Origin: Saprospiraceae bacterium
GTDB taxonomy: Bacteria; Bacteroidota; Bacteroidia; Chitinophagales; Saprospiraceae
Reading direction: 5' to 3'
Assembly (NCBI GenBank): GCA_020437045.1
Contig: JAGQWV010000212.1
Span: 1 to 6,243, forward strand
Length of the DNA: 6,243 bases
Shown: positions 1 to 6,243 of the stretch, piece by piece
Layout of the letters: every line of letters starts with the position of its first letter
Position numbering within the stretch: the stretch's first letter is position 1
Program-made: the position numbers and the translations under genes
The notes under the pieces: model-generated
The model's database searches: none
What the model was told of the DNA's origin: nothing
What the model saw: the letters and a program-made list of their open reading frames with translations, nothing else

Positions 1-1169
1 CCAGGAGAGTACTGTGCCCCATCCGAAGCAATTATCGTACCTTCTGAGACTACCCCCAGACGAATCCACTCGGGCTTCATTTTATGAATAATCACCCAAC
101 CCCCTTCCTTCCGGTATTTAGCAAATGTCTCTTCCGTCAAACGCTCACCCGTAGCGACCCATTGCAGATCCTTATAGGTGATACCTTGATCAGTCTCCCA
201 ATCTCCATCAAAACGAGGCGATTCAATCCGCGTCGAACCGGCGGTATACGGATACAATTCGGTGGTAATATCCAGGCCCCGGGATCGGGCATCATGCATC
301 ATTTCTATGGCGAGACCAATTTCACCTAAGGCCATACTGTTTACGTGAACGATATGAAGGGGTGCTCCGGTGACCGCAGCGTCAGAGATGGCTTGCTGAA
401 TGGCAATCGTATTTCCTGGTCTGACATGAGTAAAAATTGGTACATTCATTTTTGCCGCAAATTGGTATATCCGGAAAACCTCCTCCCGGGATGCCGCCGG
501 CACATAGCCAATGGGAACACCAATGCCAATGGCTCCGTCTTCAAGATCCGACCGGATGCCCGAGAGCATGTCCGGGATCTGACCCGCTGAAAGTGAATGG
601 TAATTCGAAGCTATGTTTATACTCATGGCCAGATTTGCCTCAGACCAGCCCTTTTGACGTACCTGGTCATTCAATCGTTTAAATTCTTCCAGGTATTCCG
701 GGATGACTTCTGCGCGACTATACGGCCAACAGGCACTAGCACCATAGTTTATCAAAGCATGTGATCGTCTCTGGGCATGCCAGGCATCTAAATAGGGAAT
801 ACCTGCCTCCAGCTCTAAAGCTGTAGTCACTCCGTCGTGCATCTGATATTCCTGTTCCTTGTTCGTAATTCCATGAACATGGAGATCAATAAATCCTGGC
901 GCCACCACCAGACCGCTTACATCAATAACTTCCTTTCCTTGCAGTTCTTCTGAAGAAATTTCCACAATCCGGCCATGATCAATACCTATGTTTCCAATGG
1001 CATCACGATAGGTTTCAGGATCCATGATTCTCCCACCCGCAAGCACCAGGTCATAAAGAGCAGTTGGTTGGGCGAAGACTGACATCGTGCAAAAAATAAA
1101 GAATGCCAAAAAAGCATTCCCCCCTTTTAGGATATATAAAAAATATAAGTTTCTCATCATAATCATCAT
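1..1169 (-). CDS. Exported amidohydrolase, N-acyl-D-amino-acid deacylase-like (3' end cut by window)
   Basis: This is the N-terminal 389 residues of a metal-dependent amidohydrolase of the D-aminoacylase/N-acyl-D-glutamate deacylase group, which hydrolyses the acyl-amide bond of N-acyl-D-amino acids. The frame is open to the left edge, so the C-terminus (perhaps 100 or more residues, judging from family lengths near 480-550) is missing. Residues 1-34 look like a Sec signal peptide with a hydrophobic core (about 19-32) ending in VFAQ, implying export. Visible metal-site motifs are APGFIDLHVHG (H97, H99), TTALELEAG (E119/E121), FTHVRPG (H248), LHIVHVNS (H275) and SDG (D383). Classical D-aminoacylases have a GNCG cysteine where this protein has the ELE segment; from memory, ELE is usual in sequences annotated as N-acyl-D-glutamate deacylase. 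The first of four clustered ATGs (1169) was chosen; there is no Shine-Dalgarno sequence. It lies 110 bases after the acetyltransferase gene. The family call is firm; the substrate is inferred. Confidence 0.85.
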   Translation of the reverse strand, partial: MMIMMRNLYFLYILKGGNAFLAFFIFCTMSVFAQPTALYDLVLAGGRIMDPETYRDAIGNIGIDHGRIVEISSEELQGKEVIDVSGLVVAPGFIDLHVHGITNKEQEYQMHDGVTTALELEAGIPYLDAWHAQRRSHALINYGASACWPYSRAEVIPEYLEEFKRLNDQVRQKGWSEANLAMSINIASNYHSLSAGQIPDMLSGIRSDLEDGAIGIGVPIGYVPAASREEVFRIYQFAAKMNVPIFTHVRPGNTIAIQQAISDAAVTGAPLHIVHVNSMALGEIGLAIEMMHDARSRGLDITTELYPYTAGSTRIESPRFDGDWETDQGITYKDLQWVATGERLTEETFAKYRKEGGWVIIHKMKPEWIRLGVVSEGTIIASDGAQYSP

Positions 1170-1279
1170 TTTTTCACACCCAATCTTGCTTGTCCCATCT
1201 ATCAACAAATAAAAATCTACTCTATCGTTTTCCGGTTAAAAAAAAACAACCTTAATCTAATGGATACCAATTGCCTTTA
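1170..1279. other. Intergenic gap with T9 run on the transcribed strand
   Basis: This 110-base AT-rich gap is the longest between genes in the window and separates the acetyltransferase stop from the amidohydrolase start. On the minus strand it carries nine consecutive T (plus-strand A9 at 1238-1246), about 35 bases after the acetyltransferase stop. Only a 4-bp GGTT/AACC pairing flanks the run, with the T tract in its loop, so it is not a convincing intrinsic terminator. A transcription boundary or promoter for the amidohydrolase is plausible here, but no clear Bacteroidota -33/-7 pair is visible. Confidence 0.35.
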
Positions 1280-1789
1280 TTATAATTTTTTTCTAAATAA
1301 TAGGTCGATCTGGCGGTCCTTACCCAGCATAAATGGGTGTTGATCAAATTGACTAAATCCGTAACTCGAATAAAATCGAATCGCACCATGATTATGCTCC
1401 CAGACACCAAGCCAGATAAACTCCTTCTCCATTATGAGTGCTTTTTCAATGGCAAAGTCAAGCATTTGCCCACCGATGCCCCTGCCTTGTACATCTGGCA
1501 ATACGTAAATTCGTTCAATTTCGAGACTGTTCGCCTCTTGAAGATCTGTCTGAGCCTGACCGGTATTCAGCTTCAAATATCCCACTACTGTTTCCTTTTC
1601 CATTGCAAAATAAAAGGTCGTCTCGGGTTCCCTGATCTCCTTTGCCAATTGTGATGCACTGAACGCTTGAGAAATATAGGCATCCATATTTTCTTTCTCG
1701 TTTACCGCACCAAAGGCAATCATAAAGGTATCAATGGAAATATTTCTTAAGCTATCAAGATCCAAAAAATCCACTTCAATAATATGCAT
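1280..1789 (-). CDS. GNAT N-acetyltransferase, PaiA-like
   Basis: This is a complete 169-residue cytoplasmic GNAT-fold acetyltransferase that transfers acetyl from acetyl-CoA to an amine. Motif A covers about residues 89-118: the beta4 strand ERIYVLPDVQ leads into the pyrophosphate-binding loop QGRGIG (101-106) and the following helix. Motif B covers about 126-145, WLGVWEHNHGAIRFY then SSYGF, with Y140 at the usual general-acid position. WLGVWE, the HPFMLG segment (151-156) and the C-terminal QIDLLFRKKL recall Bacillus subtilis PaiA, a spermidine/spermine N-acetyltransferase, so a polyamine or similar amine is a reasonable but unproven substrate. The ATG at 1789 is 10 bases after the stop of the MutS-like gene, which suggests co-transcription and possibly translational coupling. 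The leader (GGTTGTTTT) has no Shine-Dalgarno sequence. The fold is certain; the substrate assignment is moderate. Confidence 0.88.
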   Translation of the reverse strand: MHIIEVDFLDLDSLRNISIDTFMIAFGAVNEKENMDAYISQAFSASQLAKEIREPETTFYFAMEKETVVGYLKLNTGQAQTDLQEANSLEIERIYVLPDVQGRGIGGQMLDFAIEKALIMEKEFIWLGVWEHNHGAIRFYSSYGFSQFDQHPFMLGKDRQIDLLFRKKL

Positions 1790-1799
1790 AAAACAACCG

Positions 1800-3566
1800 T
1801 TAGATTATTCCCGTTTTTTTCATCAAAAAAGTTGCACTCTGATTCACACAAATTCCATCTCGTAATTTATAATCAAAGTACAATTCATCATTGATAATCT
1901 CCACTTCGAAACATTTATTACACAGGGTATCGGGATGATTTTCTGTTTCTTTACAAATTTCCAGGTCATGGGTAGCAATAATTCCATAGGCCTCTTCCCG
2001 CACCATCCTCCGGATCACTTCCAACGTCCCATTACGTTTATCATCGGAATTAGTACCTCTGAGAATCTCATCTAAAAGAACCAACGAGTGGGCATTCTTA
2101 AGCTGGTCTGTAATTTGTTTAAGCCTTTTCACTTCCGCATAAAAATAAGATTCATTTTCTGCCAGTGAATCTGCCACCCGCATGGAGACTAACACTTGAA
2201 ATGGAAATAATTTTGCTGACCGGGAGCAAATCACCGAACCCACACCAGCCAACACCATATTGACTCCAATACTTCTTAGGAATGTGCTCTTTCCGGACAT
2301 ATTGGAACCCGTAAGAATTACAAAGCGATGTTTATTAAAGTCAATATCATTACAAACTCGTACAGGTGAAGATACCAGGGGATGTCCCAGTTCTTCAAAA
2401 CGGAGTTCCGCTTTATCACTTATTTCAGGAAAAATAAATTCCGGATTATTATACTTGAGATTGGAAAAGCTGGATAACTTCTCAAATTCGGCAATGACTT
2501 CCAACCAAATTTCAATGCGATCAGCATTTTGTGCTCTCCATTGATATAATCTCCTTAAGACATGAAGATGATAACAAAAGGTTCCACTAAAAAGCATTAC
2601 TGCCACCCCATTATATACGGAATCCAGTTGATTCAAAAGGATAGCTAAGGACTTTAGCCGGTCGCCGGCAAGAATATTATCCTCATTAATCTTATCATTC
2701 AACTCTCTAAGTTTACTGGCCTTAAATTGACTGAATTTTAATTCATCCAGCATCAGTCCATAATGTTTAATCACGGAATCAAGGGTCTCCAGACCAGAAA
2801 GTTGAGCTTTCATCTCCTTCAAATGACTGCCCAACAAAACTATATTCGCTATATAAATCAGGGTGACTGCATTCAACCAAATTACAGTCCCGGTGACAGC
2901 AAAAAACACCATCGCTACAAGCAAAAGAAAGCGTAGAAAATAGGTCGCAAACATCAGCGTCTTGGATAGGCTACCTGTTTCAGCAGACCACCGAAGCAAA
3001 AAATTATAATGTTCTTTACTGTCCCGGCCAATCAAGCCCAGTGCCCTGATTTTCTGTCGCAGCGTAATAGCCGGGCTTAATTCGTCTACCGCTTCCTGAT
3101 TTATTAATATTTCCGGTTTTCTTAGTGCCTTTTTCAGCGATTCAGCCAAGAGAACCTTTCCCCGGTAAGTAGTTGTCCGATTAAGATATTGAAAGAGGGA
3201 ATGCCGCCCAAAAACATCCAGATCATAGGAGTAGACGTGCTGTGGATCCACAAATTCGACACCATCTTCAAATGGAATGTGAATTTCAGATAGGAAATCA
3301 ATTTCATCTTTGTTGATCCTCCGTAGTGTTTCGGCCATTAATTTATTCTGGGCTATTTTCTGGTGTTTTTTCAGTAACCAGATAAAAAGAACAACAGATA
3401 AAAACAAACCAAGCCAAAGGGCATTACTACCAACTTTAAGAAGTGATACCAGTAAAAAAATAAACAATCCAACGACAGCCAGGCGATACCTGCTAATAAT
3501 ATTGTATTGTCTGGTCAGTTCTTTTACTTGTGAATCATATTGATTCAGTAAGTCCTGATATTTCAT
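1800..3566 (-). CDS. Membrane-anchored MutS-family ATPase
   Basis: This is a 588-residue protein with a C-terminal MutS-type ABC ATPase. Numbered from the ATG, the Walker A loop is GSNMSGKST (420-428), the signature region ESYFYAEVKR lies at about 472-481, Walker B is LVLLDE (495-500) followed by RGTNSDDK, and the H-loop is IIATHD (H533). The C-terminal NQSATFLMKKTGII is also MutS-like. The N-terminal half has hydrophobic segments at about 29-44 and 49-65, and again at about 207-226 and 229-247, forming two probable membrane hairpins, with helical lever/clamp-like sequence around 250-360. The mismatch-recognition domain of true MutS (GxFYE motif) is absent. Such proteins are usually annotated as MutS-related in Bacteroidota; I know of no established role, and canonical mismatch repair is unlikely. 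The ATG at 3566 was preferred; an in-frame GTG at 3572 would add two residues. It lies 37 bases after the sulfatase gene and 10 bases before the acetyltransferase gene. Confidence 0.9.
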   Translation of the reverse strand: MKYQDLLNQYDSQVKELTRQYNIISRYRLAVVGLFIFLLVSLLKVGSNALWLGLFLSVVLFIWLLKKHQKIAQNKLMAETLRRINKDEIDFLSEIHIPFEDGVEFVDPQHVYSYDLDVFGRHSLFQYLNRTTTYRGKVLLAESLKKALRKPEILINQEAVDELSPAITLRQKIRALGLIGRDSKEHYNFLLRWSAETGSLSKTLMFATYFLRFLLLVAMVFFAVTGTVIWLNAVTLIYIANIVLLGSHLKEMKAQLSGLETLDSVIKHYGLMLDELKFSQFKASKLRELNDKINEDNILAGDRLKSLAILLNQLDSVYNGVAVMLFSGTFCYHLHVLRRLYQWRAQNADRIEIWLEVIAEFEKLSSFSNLKYNNPEFIFPEISDKAELRFEELGHPLVSSPVRVCNDIDFNKHRFVILTGSNMSGKSTFLRSIGVNMVLAGVGSVICSRSAKLFPFQVLVSMRVADSLAENESYFYAEVKRLKQITDQLKNAHSLVLLDEILRGTNSDDKRNGTLEVIRRMVREEAYGIIATHDLEICKETENHPDTLCNKCFEVEIINDELYFDYKLRDGICVNQSATFLMKKTGII

Positions 3567-3603
3567 TTGCACACTAAAAATATATTCTAAAAATGAAAAT
3601 AAT

Positions 3604-5385
3604 TTAGACTGATGGAATTCTTTGAAGCATCAGCAAACGGAAATCCATTAGCTCAGAACCTTTAATATTCACGGCTTTTAGGATTAATTTTCCCGCGCCT
3701 TTATGTAAGGTAATTTCTCCCGCCTGCAGAGGAATAAAGTCTTTAATATAGGACTCTGCTCTGTTCACCCGATCATGCTCCATACCAGTTTCTGGAGGAT
3801 CATGAGCCATCTTAATTTCAGATACCAATTTATCGTCATTAAATTTTAATTCGAAAGTTGAACCCACACTGCTTTGTTTTGCTGTATAATATATTTCGAC
3901 AGCAAAAGTACCTTCTGCCAATACTTCCACATCCCAGACAATACTATCGGACACACTCAACCAATTGGAAAAATATGAACAATTAGGATATTTATTGGAC
4001 CGTTGTATATTGCCAAACGCCTGTGCATCCCGGGCTGGCAGTTGGGTATAAAGAAAGTCCGGATGTCCCACCGGAAATGGCCGGTTATCTTCATCTGGCA
4101 ATTCCGTCAGCACCGTCCCTTCCCAAATCTCCTTTTCCAAACCCAATTTTTCCGCTACTTCGGGAAGTTCCGCTGAGATATCGGTATGTTGTCCGGGATC
4201 TTTCTCCATATCAAATAGCCTTCCCTGATAATCGAGCAAAAACTGCTGACTTCTCACACTCGTTTTATGTGCCCAATTATGAAAAAACAAGCGATCGGGC
4301 CAGGTGGTGTCTTCATTGAGTAGCAATGGTCTTAAGCTCATACCATCAAGCGGTTTTTCTTCAATAAAGCGTATTCCCGCCAGATCAACCAGGGTGGGCA
4401 GTAGATCAGGCGCTGATGTCAACTGAGTGATCTTTGTGCCGGGACTGATCTTCCCTGGCCATTGAATCATCAATGGAGACCGCACACCACCTTCATCCGT
4501 TGATCCTTTGATACCTCGCATCCCACCATTCCAGCGATGACCGTTGGGGCCATTATCACTAAAATAGAGGACAATGGTATTATGTAGAAGTCCCGTTTCA
4601 TCCAGCTTTTTGATGACCCGGCCTACATTCCAATCAATATTTTCACACATTGCCAAAGCGGCCTTAGTATGCTGCGTATCCTCCCGAAGCGAATCACTTC
4701 CTCTTAAGATGAGTTTCTTATCCTTAAATCTGTTCCAATATTCGTCTGGTACCTGCATCGGACTATGGGGTATATTTAAGGGTAGATAGAGAAAAAATGC
4801 ACTGTCCTTAAACTCCTCAATATAGTGCATAGCATGCTCGGTCAGGTCATCGGTCAAAAATCCATCACCCTTTACAATCGCTCCATTATGTTCGAGCATT
4901 GGGCTAAAATAGTCACCCCAATGTCCACTGCAAAAACCATAGAATTCATCAAATCCCCGGGCATTGGGATGATATGGATATTGCATGCCGTTATGCCATT
5001 TGCCAAATGCCGCAGTTTTATAACCATTTTCCTTAAATACCTGAGCAATTGTTTTCTCATCCAAATCCAGACGCTCACCCCCAGCGGATGTTGAGTATAC
5101 CCCACCTCGCGCATGAAAACGTCCAGTGAGCATTTCTGCACGGGTTGGTGAGCAAACGGGACAAACATAAAACCGGTCGAATATTGCACCATTTTTGGCA
5201 ATCATATCGATATTTGGTGTCTGCAAATTGCTATTTCCGGAAATACTCAAGTCGCCCCATCCCTGATCATCGGAAAGAATCATAACAATATTGGGAGTAT
5301 GTGATAACTCTCGTTCTTTTTGCTTTACCTGGCATGACCAGAAACAAAAAACACCACAAAAAAGAATGATGAGATCTTTATGCAT
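3604..5385 (-). CDS. Sulfatase (type I, formylglycine-dependent), putative lipoprotein
   Basis: This is a complete 593-residue sulfatase that hydrolyses sulfate esters, probably on a glycan. The N-terminus (MHKD, then LIILFCGVFCFWSC) resembles a lipoprotein signal with acylated Cys18, placing the enzyme at the membrane or cell surface. The catalytic motif CSPTRAEMLTGR starts at C78, the residue converted to formylglycine by a maturase not in this window; R82 also belongs to the motif. Probable calcium and substrate residues are D39-D40 (SDDQGWGD), K129 and H131 (FGKWHNG), H207 (NIPHSP), D277-N278 (SDNGP) and K293 (GIKG), followed by EGGVRSP. All expected active-site residues are present, so it should be active. 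Residues from about 465 to 590 form a separate beta-rich domain resembling a carbohydrate-binding beta-sandwich. It follows the sialidase-like gene by 38 bases, supporting joint action on sulfated glycans. The ATG at 5385 is supported by the signal peptide. The exact substrate and sulfatase subfamily cannot be read from the sequence. Confidence 0.93.
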   Translation of the reverse strand: MHKDLIILFCGVFCFWSCQVKQKERELSHTPNIVMILSDDQGWGDLSISGNSNLQTPNIDMIAKNGAIFDRFYVCPVCSPTRAEMLTGRFHARGGVYSTSAGGERLDLDEKTIAQVFKENGYKTAAFGKWHNGMQYPYHPNARGFDEFYGFCSGHWGDYFSPMLEHNGAIVKGDGFLTDDLTEHAMHYIEEFKDSAFFLYLPLNIPHSPMQVPDEYWNRFKDKKLILRGSDSLREDTQHTKAALAMCENIDWNVGRVIKKLDETGLLHNTIVLYFSDNGPNGHRWNGGMRGIKGSTDEGGVRSPLMIQWPGKISPGTKITQLTSAPDLLPTLVDLAGIRFIEEKPLDGMSLRPLLLNEDTTWPDRLFFHNWAHKTSVRSQQFLLDYQGRLFDMEKDPGQHTDISAELPEVAEKLGLEKEIWEGTVLTELPDEDNRPFPVGHPDFLYTQLPARDAQAFGNIQRSNKYPNCSYFSNWLSVSDSIVWDVEVLAEGTFAVEIYYTAKQSSVGSTFELKFNDDKLVSEIKMAHDPPETGMEHDRVNRAESYIKDFIPLQAGEITLHKGAGKLILKAVNIKGSELMDFRLLMLQRIPSV

Positions 5386-5423
5386 TTTTCAGATTCTAAT
5401 AATATGATTAAAGATGGGGCACC

Positions 5424-6243
5424 TCATTTCGCCAATGAATCCAGATCGTCCATTTTAAAACGAAGTGATAATATATATGGTTCTTGTCCTTCCTCCCAAT
5501 GTCCATAGGTAGCCAAATGAATCGTCTTATCCGCTAGAACTTCAAGCGCCGGATATGCACAATCATTGCCCTTGGTATTGTCTTTAAAGCGAATCCGGTA
5601 TTGTCCTTCGCTACCCTCTACCAGATCCTGATACGTCCCTACCCATCCAACCCAATCGCCAGCGGTTGGGCTGACCGGTCCTGCTCTCCGCAGGAGAATC
5701 TCTTCATCACAATTCAGGCAATCCTTTTTAAAGGCAGCTAATCTTGCCAGGGCCGGAGAATTGTCACGGAACGAAATTAGTAGTCTGCCATCGGGAGTAT
5801 ATATCGCCTGATGTCGGTCTCCCGTAAGGGCATTGGGGAGTTCTCTGGGAGGAGTCCAGGTGACCCCTTCGTCATTCGAAAAAATAATAAAGGAATTGAG
5901 TCGACGTGAATTTTCCCGAAGCAATACCGCCAATTGTTTTCCATCTGGCGAGCGAATAATACCCGGTTCGCAGAGGTGAATGATCGAATTCTCATAAATA
6001 ACCTCCGGAAAGGACCAAGTTAAACCGCCATCAAAAGACAGCGACTTATAGAGGCTAAAATGAGGTTGGTTAGCCGCAGCCCATCGATCCGAATGCTGGG
6101 GTCGACCCTGAGCCGTAAAATAGCGTTCGTCGTCATGAAATAATGCCAGATAATGTCCGGCACCCGTGTGAAGATCTACCACATCTCCCATTACTACGAT
6201 TCCTCCCCAATCTCCCAGGGCAGTGAGTGGCGACCAGGAGGTA
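5424..6243 (-). CDS. Sialidase/neuraminidase-like beta-propeller protein (5' end cut by window)
   Basis: These are the C-terminal 272 residues of a sialidase-superfamily protein. The frame is open to the right edge. The Met at 6191 is internal, because the 17 codons before it read SWSPLTALGDWGGIVV in the same frame and fit the propeller pattern. Two Asp boxes, S-x-D-x-G-x-T-W, are clear at visible residues 69-76 (SFDGGLTW) and 122-129 (SNDEGVTW). Other family-like segments are HLCEPGIIRSPDG, LLRENSR, TGDRH, SFRD, DWVGWVGTY and DCAYPALEVL, supplying candidate Arg, Glu and Tyr active-site residues; the catalytic role of each is inferred. The members I recall are annotated as exo-alpha-sialidase or BNR-repeat proteins, but many such proteins act on other sugars or are uncharacterised. 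About 25 residues after SFRD, including a C-x-x-C pair, look like an insertion. No signal peptide can be assessed because the N-terminus is absent. The gene is probably co-transcribed with the sulfatase 38 bases downstream. Confidence 0.87.
   Translation of the reverse strand, partial: TSWSPLTALGDWGGIVVMGDVVDLHTGAGHYLALFHDDERYFTAQGRPQHSDRWAAANQPHFSLYKSLSFDGGLTWSFPEVIYENSIIHLCEPGIIRSPDGKQLAVLLRENSRRLNSFIIFSNDEGVTWTPPRELPNALTGDRHQAIYTPDGRLLISFRDNSPALARLAAFKKDCLNCDEEILLRRAGPVSPTAGDWVGWVGTYQDLVEGSEGQYRIRFKDNTKGNDCAYPALEVLADKTIHLATYGHWEEGQEPYILSLRFKMDDLDSLAK

Noticed and set aside
84..682. Three overlapping 81-residue plus-strand open frames
   Set aside because: They are antisense to the amidohydrolase frame, whose metal-site motifs are clear. 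Their translations show no recognisable domain.
1212..1219. TAGATTTT on the minus strand as a Bacteroidota -7 element (TAnnTTTG)
   Set aside because: It is one base short of the consensus, and no TTG/TTTG element sits about 19-21 bases upstream; the sequence there is a T run. AT-rich DNA gives such matches by chance.
1238..1246. T9 run on the minus strand as an intrinsic terminator
   Set aside because: There is no stable GC-rich stem immediately before the T run; only a 4-bp pairing that flanks the run itself.
1337..1654. Plus-strand open frames of 105 and 65 residues
   Set aside because: They lie antisense within the GNAT acetyltransferase gene, which has strong motifs. They look like shadow frames.
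3573..3603. AT-rich gap with TATATTTT on the minus strand as an internal promoter for the MutS-like gene
   Set aside because: The gap is too short and too AT-rich for the match to carry weight, and no matching upstream element was seen.
4872..5201. Minus-strand 109-residue frame inside the sulfatase
   Set aside because: It is out of frame with the sulfatase, overlaps its catalytic core and has no independent motif.
4872..5385. Cys75 or another nearby cysteine as the sulfatase formylglycine site
   Set aside because: Only C78 fits the C-x-P-x-R rule (CSPTR). Cys75 precedes it in CPVC and is not followed by the required spacing.
5777..5995. Minus-strand 72-residue frame inside the sialidase-like gene
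   Set aside because: It overlaps the Asp-box region in another frame and lacks any recognisable feature.

Overview
The window is a gene-dense stretch in which all five recognisable genes lie on the minus strand, so transcription runs from high to low coordinates. The content fits a Bacteroidota genome. The base composition leans to AT, no start has a Shine-Dalgarno sequence (A/T-rich leaders instead), one gene is a membrane-anchored MutS-like ATPase of a type I associate with this phylum, and a secreted sulfatase and a sialidase-like protein sit together as in glycan-degrading members of the group. The assignment is an inference from gene content; the window holds no ribosomal RNA or other phylogenetic marker.

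In transcription order: (1) 6243-5424, the C-terminal 272 residues of a sialidase/neuraminidase-like beta-propeller protein whose start lies beyond the right edge; (2) 5385-3604, a 593-residue sulfatase with a lipoprotein-type signal and a C-terminal beta-sandwich-like domain; (3) 3566-1800, a 588-residue MutS-family ATPase with two membrane hairpins and no mismatch-recognition domain; (4) 1789-1280, a 169-residue GNAT acetyltransferase resembling the polyamine acetyltransferase PaiA; (5) 1169-1, the first 389 residues of an exported amidohydrolase of the N-acyl-D-amino-acid (probably N-acyl-D-glutamate type) deacylase family, cut off by the left edge.

The gaps between genes 1 to 4 are 38, 37 and 10 bases, with no visible terminator, so they could share a transcript. 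The gap before gene 5 is 110 bases and contains a T9 run on the transcribed strand; it is the likeliest place for a transcription boundary, although no good hairpin is visible.

The exported or probably exported enzymes (sialidase-like, sulfatase, amidohydrolase) suggest breakdown of sulfated or N-acylated material outside the cytoplasm. The MutS-like/acetyltransferase pair between them appears functionally unrelated. I found no RNA gene, CRISPR array, insertion sequence, attachment site or clear undescribed system. The points most worth a second look are the membrane-bound MutS-like ATPase, the Glu in place of Cys at the amidohydrolase metal site, and the Cys-containing insertion in the sialidase-like protein.
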